The notes beneath the pieces are model-generated. The model was not told the DNA's origin. It was given only the letters and a program-made list of their open reading frames with translations, and did no database searches. A program made the translations under genes and the position numbers. Positions 1 to 8,224 of a stretch of 64,000 nt of DNA are shown in pieces (position 1 is the first letter of the stretch; the number at the start of each line of letters is the position of its first letter). Source of the stretch: Pseudonocardia sp. HH130630-07 (GTDB lineage: Bacteria; Actinomycetota; Actinomycetes; Mycobacteriales; Pseudonocardiaceae); the NCBI RefSeq assembly GCF_001698125.1, contig NZ_CP013854.1, positions 1,116,001-1,180,000 of the forward strand, read 5' to 3'.

Positions 1-65
1 GACCGCTCCCGCCGGGACCCGAGCAGGGACAGCAGCTGCAACGCGCGCCGCGAGGTGTTCGCCAC
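1..65 (-). CDS. Partial HTH transcriptional regulator (N-terminus only)
   Basis: Only the first 21 codons lie in the window; the gene runs off the left edge. It would start at GTG 65, preceded on the - strand by a good GGGAGGAT Shine-Dalgarno. The visible residues (VANTSRRALQLLSLLGSRRE) resemble the first helix of helix-turn-helix regulators of the WYL/DeoR kind, which often begin this way. It faces away from the monooxygenase at 154, and a perfect inverted repeat lies between the two starts, which fits a local regulator of that gene. Family assignment from 21 residues is weak. Confidence 0.5.
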   Translation of the reverse strand, partial: MANTSRRALQLLSLLGSRRER

Positions 66-85
66 CGGCCCATCCTCCCGCCGAT

Positions 86-106
86 GGCGGACATCCGGTG
101 TCCGCC
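86..106. promoter_or_regulatory. Inverted-repeat operator in divergent intergenic region
   Basis: A perfect 8-bp inverted repeat (GGCGGACA, 5-nt spacer, TGTCCGCC) lies between the divergent starts at 65 (-) and 154 (+). Size and position suit a dimeric regulator binding site; the likely binder is the product of the partial upstream gene (inference). Confidence 0.55.
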
Positions 107-153
107 ACCGGTGCCACGGTGGCCTCGTCCGGTCCGGCAGTGGGAGAGGAACG

Positions 154-1389
154 ATGGACATGCACGTCGTGGTGGTCGGTGGCGGGATCGGTGGGCTCGC
201 GCTCGGGGCGGGACTGCGCCGCCGGGGCCGTGCGGTGACGGTGCTCGACCGCGACGTCGACGTGACGGCGACCGGCGGGTACCACATCACCCTGGACGGG
301 GCGGCGCAGTCGGCGCTGGCCGAGCTGGTGGACCCGGCGGTCCTGCGCCGGTTGCTGGCCTCGGGATCGGCGTTGCGCCGGCGCGAGCGCGACGCGTTCT
401 GGGACCCCGACGGCCGGCTGCTCGGCCACGGCCCCGACCTGTCGGACGACCGGGGCGTCGACGTCGACCGGATCACCCTGCGCACGCTGCTGGCCGAGGC
501 CGTCGGTGACGACCTGCAGCTGGGCCGGCGGGTGTCCGGCGTCGAGCACGGCCGGGACGGCGACCGGCCGCGGGTGCTGTTCGACGACGGCGCGCCGCTG
601 CCGGCCGACCTGGTCGTCGGGGCCGACGGCACGCACTCGGTCGTCGCCCGGCACCTGGCGGGCGGCCCGACGAACGCCCCGGCCGGCATCGTCGGGTTCT
701 GCGGCCGCACCCGGTTCGAGGACCTGGGCCCGGCGGAACGGGCCCGGCTCGGCCGCCGGTCGGGGCTGACCGTCGGGCCCCGCGGCGCGGCGCTCTACGT
801 CGGGTTCCTCGACCCGGTCGGCAACGCCGCCCTCGACGGTCCGGACGCCGCCCGGCTGCGGATGTCGGTGACCACCGGCCCCACCCACATCTGGGGCGCG
901 ATGTTCGGAGAGTCCACCGCGTCCGGTGCCCTGCGCGGGCTGCACGGTGCCGACCTGCAGGACGCGCTGGTGCACGGCTTCCGCGAGCGCGGCTGGGCCG
1001 GGCACACCCTGGAGGTGGTCGCCCGGGCCGACCCGGCGACCGTCGCCGCGTTCCGGTTCCACGCCGCCGCCACCCGCGCGGCCGATCTCGCACCCTGGGC
1101 ACCCGGCCCGGTCACCGCGCTCGGCGACGCCGTGCACGCGACCCCGCCCACCGCCGGGATGGGCGCCGGGGCGGCGATCCGTGACGCCGCCGCGCTGACC
1201 GCGCAGCTCGATCTCGTCGCCGCCGGTACCAGCACCCTCACCGAGGCCGTGCGCCGCTTCGAGGACGACCTGCGCCCGCGGGGTGCCGAGGTCGTGGCCA
1301 GGGGCATGGCCACGGTCCACCGGATCCTGTCCACCGACGGGCCGCGGCCTGCGGCGAACGGGCGACCCGGCGCCACCCGGAACGGGTGA
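154..1389 (+). CDS. FAD-dependent monooxygenase (PHBH fold)
   Basis: Predicted 411-aa flavoprotein that would use NAD(P)H and O2 to hydroxylate a small organic substrate; the substrate is unknown. The N-terminus has the FAD-binding Rossmann motif (VVVGGGIGGLALGAGL, about residues 5-20). A mid-protein DG motif (VVGADGTHS) and a C-terminal GD motif (LGDAVHATPPTAGMGAG) are the two other hallmarks of the family. The ATG at 154 is chosen because GGGAGAGGA precedes it at good spacing; an in-frame start at 55 would overlap the divergent regulator and its operator. No second domain is present and the length is usual for the family. Confidence 0.85.
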   Translation: MDMHVVVVGGGIGGLALGAGLRRRGRAVTVLDRDVDVTATGGYHITLDGAAQSALAELVDPAVLRRLLASGSALRRRERDAFWDPDGRLLGHGPDLSDDRGVDVDRITLRTLLAEAVGDDLQLGRRVSGVEHGRDGDRPRVLFDDGAPLPADLVVGADGTHSVVARHLAGGPTNAPAGIVGFCGRTRFEDLGPAERARLGRRSGLTVGPRGAALYVGFLDPVGNAALDGPDAARLRMSVTTGPTHIWGAMFGESTASGALRGLHGADLQDALVHGFRERGWAGHTLEVVARADPATVAAFRFHAAATRAADLAPWAPGPVTALGDAVHATPPTAGMGAGAAIRDAAALTAQLDLVAAGTSTLTEAVRRFEDDLRPRGAEVVARGMATVHRILSTDGPRPAANGRPGATRNG

Positions 1390-1843
1390 CACCGGCGCTG
1401 CGCCCGGTCGCCGGCGACTGGTCCCGACGGGGGAACGCCGGTCACTACGGCATGTATCGAAACGTGCGGAGACGCACCGCCCGGATCGGTACATTCTGCG
1501 ACGTCCGGACGGGCGGGGGCTTCCCGGACGCACCCGAAGAACACTTGCTGCACTAATGCAGCGACTGTATATTTGGGTCTGCTCGCCACCGGTCCACCGG
1601 GCGGGCGGGTCGGGAGACCAGGGGGAAGGCGTTCCACCGCCGGGGCGGCGGCGGCGCCGTGGTCGGAGGGGGTCGTGCGCGTCGTGCACCGTCAGGCAGA
1701 GCTCGTCCCCCGACCCGGGCCACCGGGGCGGGGCCGCTCCCGGCCGTATCCGAGCCACGCCGCCTGAGCGGCGCATCCGGACGGTCGCGTGCTCGGCGGG
1801 GCACGGTCCCGGCGCGGCCGTCGCAGCAGAGGAAGCGGACTAC
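1390..1843. other. 454-bp intergenic region, promoter-bearing
   Basis: I see no convincing gene here; the frames that cross it lack a plausible start or ribosome binding site. The only clear content is the promoter/palindrome at 1545-1573 and a GC-rich untranslated leader running to the ATG at 1844. Confidence 0.6.
1545..1573 (+). promoter_or_regulatory. Sigma70-type promoter overlapping a palindrome
   Basis: TTGCTG (1545-1550) and TATATT (1568-1573) are separated by 17 bp, a near-consensus housekeeping promoter, unusually AT-rich for this genome. A perfect inverted repeat GCTGCA-CTAA-TGCAGC occupies 1547-1562, inside the spacer and overlapping the -35, as expected for a repressor site. It would drive the ATPase operon starting at 1844, leaving a leader of roughly 260 nt. 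Confidence 0.6.
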
Positions 1844-3211
1844 ATGGAGATCCGGACACGGACCTGCGCACTTCCCGGGTGCAGCACGTCGATCGAGCAG
1901 CTCGCCGACCGGCCGGCCCGGCTCTACTGCTCGGCGGCCCACCGCCGCGACGCCCGGCGGATGCGGGCCGAGCACGCCCGCGGGCGCGGCACCGAACCGG
2001 GCCGCAGCACCGAACGGGGCCGCGTCGCCGAACCGGGCCGCGCCACCACCGAACCGGGCCGCAGCACCGAACCGGGCCGCGCCACCACCGAGCCTGCTCG
2101 GGTCACCACCGAGCCGGGCCGGGCGAATCCCGGGACCGAGCGCGGGGGTGGGCGTCGCGAGCCCTCCGGCGGCCGGATCGGCGTCCGCGGGCCGGTGCGA
2201 CCGGGCGCCGCGACCGATCCCACCGGTGCGGCCGGGACCCGCACCGGCAGCGCCACGACCGGGGAACGGGCCGACCGCACCAGCCCGGAGCTCAACCACG
2301 ACAACCTGGTGAAGCGACCGTCGGCGCCGCGGTCGCGGTCCTGGACCCCGCCGCCGTCGCGGGCACCCGGGGACTGGCTGCAGAAGGAACGTCAGCTGGA
2401 GGCCGAGCGCCACCACACCGCGCTGCTCGACGAGGTCGCCGCGCCGCTGACCGGCCCGGTCCGGGTCGCGGTGATGTCGCTCAAGGGCGGGGTGGGCAAG
2501 ACCACCGTGGCCGCGGGCCTCGGGCTCACCCTGTCCGAGCACCGCGGCGACAGGATCGCCGCCGTCGACGTCTCCCCCGATCCCGGCACCCTCGCCGACC
2601 GCCTCGCACCCGGCGGCGCCGGTGCCCGCGAGCAGCTCGCCGGGCGCGAGCGGGTGGAGACCCTCGCCGAACTCGTCTCGCTGTCCGGGCTGGCCGGGCG
2701 GCTCACCGTCGTCGGGGCCACCACCGACTCCGAGGTCGGATCGGCCTTCGACACCGACCAGTACCACCGCGTCGACGCGCACCTGTCCCGGTTCTTCGAC
2801 GTCGTCATCGCCGACTGCGGGCCCGCGGTGCGCCACGGCGCCGCACGGGCCGTCGTCGACGCCGCCGACGTCGTCGTCGTGGTCGGCTCCTTCGCCATCG
2901 ACGACGCCAGCCGGGCCGCGGCGACCGTGCGCTGGCTGACCGCCGAGGGGTTCTCCACCCAGGCCCGCGCCGCACACGTCGTGCTCACCGCCGACCGGCA
3001 CGCCCCGGACGTCTCGCCGGGGCGCGTCCGGTCACACTTCGAGCACCACGCCCGGTCCGTGCTGACCCTCCCCGACGACCCGCACCTGCGCTCCGGCGGG
3101 CCGATCGCCTACGACCGGCTGCAGGACCGCACCCGGACCCGGTTCCTGGAGCTGGCCGCCTCGATCGTGACGACCGTGGGCACCCGCGGCGCCGGGGAGC
3201 TGGCCGGATGA
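1844..3211 (+). CDS. MinD/ParA-like ATPase with Cys-rich N-terminus (EspI-like)
   Basis: 455-aa deviant-Walker ATPase. The start ATG 1844 follows GAGGAAG. Domains in order: a possible zinc-binding motif CX4CX15CX3H (residues 8-33); a basic low-complexity stretch (about 45-160) with repeats of the type EPGRATT; then a MinD-type ATPase domain with deviant Walker A SLKGGVGKTT near residue 212 and the motif DVSPDPGTLADRL. That last motif is typical of the MinD-like ATPases linked to actinobacterial type VII secretion (EspI type), so a role in secretion or protein positioning is inferred. It is the first gene of an operon with the two following genes (4-nt ATGA overlap). Chromosome partitioning is less likely: no parB and no parS-like sites are seen. 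Confidence 0.75.
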   Translation: MEIRTRTCALPGCSTSIEQLADRPARLYCSAAHRRDARRMRAEHARGRGTEPGRSTERGRVAEPGRATTEPGRSTEPGRATTEPARVTTEPGRANPGTERGGGRREPSGGRIGVRGPVRPGAATDPTGAAGTRTGSATTGERADRTSPELNHDNLVKRPSAPRSRSWTPPPSRAPGDWLQKERQLEAERHHTALLDEVAAPLTGPVRVAVMSLKGGVGKTTVAAGLGLTLSEHRGDRIAAVDVSPDPGTLADRLAPGGAGAREQLAGRERVETLAELVSLSGLAGRLTVVGATTDSEVGSAFDTDQYHRVDAHLSRFFDVVIADCGPAVRHGAARAVVDAADVVVVVGSFAIDDASRAAATVRWLTAEGFSTQARAAHVVLTADRHAPDVSPGRVRSHFEHHARSVLTLPDDPHLRSGGPIAYDRLQDRTRTRFLELAASIVTTVGTRGAGELAG

Positions 3212-3438
3212 GCCGCCGCCGTCGCGGGCCGGCCCGCCCGGCGAAACGGGGCGCCGCACCGCGCACCCGGCCCGGGCGCGGCACCGGTGGTGGCGCCCGC
3301 ACCGCCCGGCGCGGGATCCTGATGACCCTGCTGGTGGTCGTGGTGCTGGCGCTGATCGCCTCGGTTCTCACGACCACTCCGGAGATGGACCCCCTACCGG
3401 GGGTGGGCATCGAGCAGGTTCCACCGCCATCATCGTGA
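3208..3438 (+). CDS. Small basic single-pass membrane protein
   Basis: 76-aa protein starting in the ATGA overlap with the upstream ATPase stop, so probably translationally coupled. Residues 1-36 are strongly basic (Arg/Pro/Gly/Ala rich). A single hydrophobic helix follows (about 38-54, MTLLVVVVLALIASVL), then a short acidic/proline tail. Positive-inside topology puts the basic part in the cytoplasm, where it could contact the ATPases. I do not recognise a family. Its position between two MinD-like ATPases suggests a membrane anchor or adaptor (inference). Confidence 0.7.
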   Translation: MSRRRRGPARPAKRGAAPRTRPGRGTGGGARTARRGILMTLLVVVVLALIASVLTTTPEMDPLPGVGIEQVPPPSS

Positions 3439-3485
3439 GTACCAGCCTGCTCACCCCATCGCGAACCCGGAACGGAGAGGGCCCG

Positions 3486-4445
3486 ATGACGGCTCCAGAC
3501 CGACGACCGTCGCCGCACGCCCCCGGGGCGACCCCGGCCGACGAGATCACCCACGACGCGCTCATGCGGCGCACGGCCGAACGCCCCCGCCGGGGCTGGC
3601 GGCGCCGGGTCTACGAGATGTCCGGTGGTCGCTACAACCCCGGGATCAGCGAGAACGAGGCCGAGCACAACGCGCTGCTGCGCCGGATCCGCCGCCAGCT
3701 GCCCGGCGCGCACCGGGTCGCGGTCACCTCGATCAAGGGCGGCGTCGGCAAGACCACCGTCACCGCCTGCCTGGGCCTGACCCTGGCCGAGCACCGCGGG
3801 GACCGGGTCGTCGCGCTCGACGCGAACCCCGACGCCGGGACGCTGGCCGACCGGCTGACCGGCGAGACCGGCATCACCGTGCGGCAGATGCTGGAGAAGA
3901 TCGACGACATCGACTCCCTCACCGAGATGAGCCGGTTCACCAGCCTCGCCGGGCGGCTGCAGGTGCTCGCCAGCGACCAGGACCCGGCGATGAGCGAGGC
4001 GTTCAACCGCGACGAGTACACCCGCATCTGCACGGTGCTCTCCCGGTTCTGCAACCTGCTGCTCACCGACTCCGGGACCGGATTGGTGCACTCGGCGATG
4101 GAGGGGACCCTCGAACTGGCCGACAGCATCGTCGTCGTGGGGGCACCGACCGTGGACGGGGCCAGCCGCGCCGGGAAGACCCTGGACTGGATGGCCGCGC
4201 ACGGCTACCGCCGGCACGCCGAGAACGCCGTCGTCGTGCTGTCCCACGACCGGGTCAGCGACGAGGTCGACATCGACCGGATCCACGACCACTTCGCCCA
4301 GCGCTGCCGCGCCGTGCACTCCATCCCCGCCGACCCGCACCTGGCCGCCGGGGGCCGGATCGACCTCGAGTCCATGCGCGAGCCGACCCGGGACGCGTTC
4401 CTGCGCGTCGCGGCGAGCGTCTCGGACGACTTCCCGGCCCGGTAG
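3486..4445 (+). CDS. MinD/ParA-like ATPase (EspI-like), second copy
   Basis: 319-aa deviant-Walker ATPase, paralogous to the C-terminal domain of the gene at 1844. Walker A SIKGGVGKTT lies near residues 81-90, followed by DANPDAGTLADRL, the motif shared with type VII secretion-associated ATPases. It lacks the Cys-rich and repeat N-terminus of its paralogue. I prefer ATG 3486 because GGAGAGG precedes it; a GTG at 3435 overlaps the upstream TGA (GTGA) but has no ribosome binding site and would add 17 residues. Last of the three ATPase-operon genes; the TetR gene begins in its stop codon. Confidence 0.75.
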   Translation: MTAPDRRPSPHAPGATPADEITHDALMRRTAERPRRGWRRRVYEMSGGRYNPGISENEAEHNALLRRIRRQLPGAHRVAVTSIKGGVGKTTVTACLGLTLAEHRGDRVVALDANPDAGTLADRLTGETGITVRQMLEKIDDIDSLTEMSRFTSLAGRLQVLASDQDPAMSEAFNRDEYTRICTVLSRFCNLLLTDSGTGLVHSAMEGTLELADSIVVVGAPTVDGASRAGKTLDWMAAHGYRRHAENAVVVLSHDRVSDEVDIDRIHDHFAQRCRAVHSIPADPHLAAGGRIDLESMREPTRDAFLRVAASVSDDFPAR

Positions 4446-5107
4446 TGGAGACCCCCGTCCGCCGCGACACGGTCGCGCTGCACCCCACCGCCGCCCGTAG
4501 CACCGACATGCGTGAGCGCGGGAAGCTCGCGACCCGTCAGGCCCTGCTCGACGCGGCCATGGAGCTGTTCGCCCGGCACGGCTTCGAGGACGCGACGATC
4601 GCCCGGATCGCCGAGCTGGCCGACGTCAGCACGCGCACGTTCTTCCTGCACTTCCCGTCCAAGGAAGCCGTGCTGACCGGCGGGGACGACGCCCGGGTCG
4701 AGCTGGTGACCCACATCCTGCGCACGCCCGAGCCGGGCGAGAACGCCGTCGAGGTCTTCTCCCGCGCCCTGCACACGATGATCGACGACTACCCGCCGCA
4801 GGAGGTGCAGCTGGCCCTGATGCGGCTGCGCCTGTCGGCGACCAGCCCGGCGTTCCGCACCAGCATGGCCCAGCGGCACAACGTCGCCGAGGCCCGCTAC
4901 GCCGCCACCCTGACCGAGCACTTCCCGCAGGAGTTCGACCGGATCGGGGCCGGGGCGACCGTCGCGGCCGTGATGGCGGCGATCCGCTCGGCCGCGCACC
5001 TGACCCTGCGCCGCAACGAGCCGCCCGAACAGGTGCGGGAGGCGATGCGCCGGGCCGTCGACGTCGTCCTCTGGGGCCGGGCACGCACAGTGCCACGCCA
5101 GCACTGA
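4445..5107 (+). CDS. TetR-family transcriptional regulator
   Basis: 220-aa repressor-type protein from GTG 4445, which overlaps the upstream TAG by one base; ATG 4508 is an alternative and removes only a 21-residue unstructured leader. Neither has a strong ribosome binding site, so coupling to the ATPase operon is likely. The TetR DNA-binding domain is clear (LATRQALLDAAMELFARHGF, then IAELADVSTRTFFLHFPSK). The C-terminal ligand domain resembles that of the TetR gene at 8225-8833 along its whole length, so the two are paralogues flanking the monooxygenase/hydrolase operon. Confidence 0.85.
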   Translation: METPVRRDTVALHPTAARSTDMRERGKLATRQALLDAAMELFARHGFEDATIARIAELADVSTRTFFLHFPSKEAVLTGGDDARVELVTHILRTPEPGENAVEVFSRALHTMIDDYPPQEVQLALMRLRLSATSPAFRTSMAQRHNVAEARYAATLTEHFPQEFDRIGAGATVAAVMAAIRSAAHLTLRRNEPPEQVREAMRRAVDVVLWGRARTVPRQH

Positions 5108-5177
5108 CCACGGACCGCGGACCACCTCCCGCCCCGCCCCGCACAACCCCGCCCCGGTGTCCTCGCAGCGCGTGCGG

Positions 5178-5211
5178 CGACGTCGCAGCAACCGCAGAGG
5201 CTGCGACGTCG
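5178..5211. terminator. Bidirectional hairpin between convergent genes
   Basis: A perfect 12-bp inverted repeat (CGACGTCGCAGC, 10-nt loop, GCTGCGACGTCG) lies between the ends of the convergent genes at 5107 (+) and 5264 (-). There is no T-run, as is common in GC-rich genomes. It could alternatively be a protein-binding site, but placement favours termination. Confidence 0.6.
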
Positions 5212-5263
5212 ACGATGCGTCTGCGAGGTCCGGCGACGCGGGTGGGGCGCGGCCGGGGGCGGG

Positions 5264-6832
5264 TCAGACCGGGCGGGCGACGGCGCGGGCGAGCGCGGCC
5301 GTCACCTCGGCCGGGCCGGGGCGGTCCAGCACCGCGGCGACGTGCGCGTCCGGGCGGACGACCCAGACCTCACCGGGCCGCGCACCGAGCGTGCGGGTGA
5401 GCGTGCCGTCGGGGTCGGCGGGGCCGAGGTCGAGCACCCGCACCGGGGCGGGCTCGGCCGCCGCGGCGGACCGGGCGCCGGGGCCGGGCCCGGCGACGAG
5501 CAGCAGGAACCCGTCGCGGGCCAGCTCGCGCAGCCGCCGGGGGCCGGCCGGGGTGAGCACCGGGGCGTCCGGGACCAGGATGCCCGGGCCGGGCGGCGGC
5601 ACCCGGCCGCGGGACGGGCGTCCGGCGAAGGGGCGGTCCGGGCACGGCGTGGTCAGCGGGGAGTCGACGTACCAGAACGGTTCGCTCAGCCGCCCCGAGT
5701 CGACCAGGGCACGGGCGGCCGGGTCGGCGGCGGCCCGGGTCAGGATCTCGTGCCGGGTGCGGGCCGCGGCGTCGTCCGGGGGGAGCAGGAAGTCCATCGT
5801 CGCCGTGGTGACGGCGAGGTTCTCCCGGGCCGCGGCGTGCCGCTCGTCGTGATAGCTCTCCAGCAGCGCCTCGGAGGCGTGACCGCCGGCGACCAGGGCG
5901 ATCTTCCAGGCGGCGTTCTCCGCGTCGGCGACACCGGAGTTCAGCCCGCGGGCCCCGAACGGCGACAGCAGGTGCGCGGCGTCGCCGGCGAGCAGGACCC
6001 GGCCGCGGCGCATCCGGTCGGCGAGCCGGGAGTGGAACCGGTAGACCGAGGACCAGACGAGCTCGTGGCCGACGTCGCCGACAACCTGCCGGATCCGCCG
6101 CTCCAGGGCACCGCTCGCGGCCTCGGCGGCCAGGTCGTAGTCCGCCGGGACCTGCCAGTCGATCCGGTAGGTCGAGTCCGGGCAGGGGTGGATCAGCACC
6201 TGACGGCCCGGGTTGAACGACGGGTCGAAGTGGAACCGGCGCTCGGTGGCCCATCCGGGCAGGTCGGCGCGGACGTCGCAGATCAGGAAGCGGTCGTCGA
6301 AGGACCTGCCCCCGAAGGAGATCCCGAGCCCGGCGCGCAGCACCTCGCTGCGGGCGCCGGAGCACAGCACCAGGTACGAGCCGCGGACCGGGGCGCCGCC
6401 GGCGACGGCCACCGTGACCCCGGCGTCGTCCTGGGAGATCCCGGTGACCTCGTGCCCCCACCGCACCCGGACCAGCGGGGTCTCGGCGAGACACTCGTCG
6501 AGGATCTGCTCGGTCCGGCTCTGGGAGATGTTGACGAACGGCGGGAACGCCGGCCGGCCGGGCTCGTCGAGGGTCTCGGCGAACAGCTCGGCGTCGCGGT
6601 GGAAGGTGCGCGCCGTCGTCCAGGTGACACCCTCGCCGGCGATCCGGTGCCCGGCGCCGACCGCGGCCCAGACGTCGAGCACGTCGCGGTGCTGGCAGAT
6701 CGCCTTCGACCCGGCGGCGTCGCGGCGCGGGCGCCGGTCGAGCAGCACCGACGGCACGCCCCGGCGGGCCAGCAGCAGCGCGGTCGTCTGCCCGACCGGG
6801 CCCGCCCCGACGACGATGACCGGCTCGCTCAT
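5264..6832 (-). CDS. FAD-dependent aromatic hydroxylase, MhpA-like
   Basis: 522-aa flavin monooxygenase. The Rossmann FAD motif opens the protein (VIVVGAGPVGQTTALLLARRG). The central region and the GD motif (LLAGDAAHLLSPFGARGLNSG) match phenol/3-(3-hydroxyphenyl)propionate-type hydroxylases, and the extra C-terminal domain of about 130 residues is the thioredoxin-like tail usual in that subgroup. Such enzymes add a hydroxyl group to a phenolic ring using NAD(P)H. The start at 6832 overlaps the stop of the metallo-hydrolase by four bases (ATGA), so the two are cotranslated. The physiological substrate cannot be read from the sequence. Confidence 0.85.
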   Translation of the reverse strand: MSEPVIVVGAGPVGQTTALLLARRGVPSVLLDRRPRRDAAGSKAICQHRDVLDVWAAVGAGHRIAGEGVTWTTARTFHRDAELFAETLDEPGRPAFPPFVNISQSRTEQILDECLAETPLVRVRWGHEVTGISQDDAGVTVAVAGGAPVRGSYLVLCSGARSEVLRAGLGISFGGRSFDDRFLICDVRADLPGWATERRFHFDPSFNPGRQVLIHPCPDSTYRIDWQVPADYDLAAEAASGALERRIRQVVGDVGHELVWSSVYRFHSRLADRMRRGRVLLAGDAAHLLSPFGARGLNSGVADAENAAWKIALVAGGHASEALLESYHDERHAAARENLAVTTATMDFLLPPDDAAARTRHEILTRAAADPAARALVDSGRLSEPFWYVDSPLTTPCPDRPFAGRPSRGRVPPPGPGILVPDAPVLTPAGPRRLRELARDGFLLLVAGPGPGARSAAAAEPAPVRVLDLGPADPDGTLTRTLGARPGEVWVVRPDAHVAAVLDRPGPAEVTAALARAVARPV

Positions 6833-7788
6833 CCCTGCAGCTGGTCCCAGACCGCGCGGTCCCGTTCGGCGGTCCAGATCACCGGCCGCTCGATCCCGGA
6901 CAGCTCGTCGAAGAGCCGGGAGACGTCGAACGGCAGGCAGTGCTCGAAGATCGGCCAGTGGCCGTAGTCGTCGACCAGGGCGGCGTGCGTCGCGGCGAAG
7001 GCCTCGGCGAGGGTGCCGCCGCGCCGGTGCACCGCCCCGACCTCCTCCAGCATGACGTGCAGGAAGTGCCGGGTCTGGGCGATGGCGGCGTCGACCTCGG
7101 CCCGCCCCCGGCTGACCGCGCCGCGGCCGCCGACCAGCTGCTCCGCGCCGAGGGCGGCGACCGCGTCCAGGGTGCTGGTGGACCACTCGCGGTGGAACGC
7201 GTCCCCGGTGTAGAGGGCGGCCCTGGCCTCGACGAGGTCGCCGGCGAACAGGATCCGCTGCCGGGGCAGCCAGGCGGTGAGGTCGCCCTCGGTGTGCCCG
7301 CGGCCGTGGTGGGCCAGCACCAGCTCGCCGCGGTCGCCGCCGAGGTCGATGGTCATCCGGTCGGCGAAGGTCAGTGTGGGCCGGGTCAGCCCGGGCACGG
7401 AGGCGGCGTCCTCGGCGAGGCGGGGCATCCGGGCGAACTCCGAGGCCCAGTCCTGCTCACCGCGCTCGGCGATCAGCGCCGCGGTGTTCTCGTGGGCGAC
7501 GACGGTCTGCGCGTCGAACGCGGCGGCCCCCAGCACCCGGACGGCGTGGTAGTGCGAGAGCACCAGGTAGCGGACCGGCTTGTCGGTGTGCCGGCGCAGG
7601 CGTTCGAGCCAGCGGCGGGCGGCGACCGGCGTCGCGAGCGCCTCGATGCAGACCAGGAAGTCCTCGCCCTTGATCGCGCCGACGTTCGGATCCCCCTCGG
7701 CGGTCAGCGCGTACACGCCGTCGGCCAGCACCTCGAGGGTCTGTTCCTTGGCCGCGGTGTCGGCGGACGAGGCGAACGGCTTGGCCAT
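6829..7788 (-). CDS. Metallo-beta-lactamase-fold hydrolase with altered metal motif
   Basis: 319-aa MBL-fold protein, first gene of a two-gene operon with the hydroxylase. Start 7788 follows GGAGGAA at ideal spacing. The usual HxHxDH metal motif reads HYHAVR here (in LVLSHYHAVRVLGA), so the second Asp and third His are replaced. Other family features remain: the AHHGRGHTEGDL and LFAGDLVEARA segments. I recall the same HYHAVR variant in a subgroup of MBL-fold proteins, so it may be a family feature rather than damage; one metal site is probably altered. Role in the operon is unknown; hydrolysis of a ring-cleavage or ester intermediate is a guess. Confidence 0.7.
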   Translation of the reverse strand: MAKPFASSADTAAKEQTLEVLADGVYALTAEGDPNVGAIKGEDFLVCIEALATPVAARRWLERLRRHTDKPVRYLVLSHYHAVRVLGAAAFDAQTVVAHENTAALIAERGEQDWASEFARMPRLAEDAASVPGLTRPTLTFADRMTIDLGGDRGELVLAHHGRGHTEGDLTAWLPRQRILFAGDLVEARAALYTGDAFHREWSTSTLDAVAALGAEQLVGGRGAVSRGRAEVDAAIAQTRHFLHVMLEEVGAVHRRGGTLAEAFAATHAALVDDYGHWPIFEHCLPFDVSRLFDELSGIERPVIWTAERDRAVWDQLQG

Positions 7789-7863
7789 GACGGTTCCTCC
7801 GGACGTGCGCACTGCGGCGGGCGGGGCCACCCCGCACGGTACTCCGAGGCGTACGCCACATTT

Positions 7864-7886
7864 ACTGCATAACTGCAGTGACTGCA
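7864..7886. promoter_or_regulatory. Operator: palindrome and repeated ACTGCA half-sites
   Basis: In the divergent region between 7788 (-) and 7918 (+), TGCAGT-G-ACTGCA (7874-7886) is a perfect 13-bp palindrome and a third half-site ACTGCAT lies at 7864-7870. This locally AT-richer stretch is the likely binding site for the winged-helix regulator starting at 7918, controlling both directions. Confidence 0.6.
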
Positions 7887-7917
7887 TACTTTCCCGGTCC
7901 CGGGATCGGAGGAGCCG

Positions 7918-8220
7918 ATGCACCACAGCACCGCCCACAGCGCCACCCACAGCACCGACCGCACCGACCGCAGCGGTCTGGAGGCCCTGCTGACACCGGC
8001 CCGTGCGCGGCTGCTCGCCGCCGTCGCCGTCGAGCGGTCGATGGCCGACATCGCCGGGCTGCTGCACAGCGTGCCGGCGGCCGCGACCCACCAGGTCAAC
8101 GCCCTGGAGTCCGCGGGCCTGGTCCGGCGCCGCCGGGACGGCCGCCGGATCTGGGTGCAACGCACCCCGCGCGGGAACGCCCTGCTCGACCTCTACGGGC
8201 TGCAGGTGCCCCGGGCCTGA
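7918..8220 (+). CDS. Small winged-helix regulator (ArsR/MarR-like)
   Basis: 100-aa protein with a strong GGAGGAG ribosome binding site before ATG 7918. The first 20 residues are His/Thr/Ser rich and unstructured. The rest is a single winged-helix domain: SMADIAGLLHSVPAAATHQVNALESAG fits the helix-turn-recognition helix and LVRRRRDGRRIWVQRT the beta wing. It is divergent from the metallo-hydrolase/hydroxylase operon with the palindrome between them, so it most likely regulates that operon. The His-rich N-terminus could bind metal, which is speculative. Confidence 0.75.
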   Translation: MHHSTAHSATHSTDRTDRSGLEALLTPARARLLAAVAVERSMADIAGLLHSVPAAATHQVNALESAGLVRRRRDGRRIWVQRTPRGNALLDLYGLQVPRA

Positions 8221-8224
8221 GCGG

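Noticed and set aside
1283..1843. Extended N-terminus for the first MinD-like ATPase
   Set aside because: The in-frame extension overlaps the upstream monooxygenase and the promoter at 1545-1573 and has no ribosome binding site; ATG 1844 has GAGGAAG.
1844..4445. ATPase pair as a ParA/ParB partition module or plasmid origin
   Set aside because: No parB-like gene, iterons or AT-rich origin are visible, and the ATPase motifs fit the secretion-linked MinD group better.
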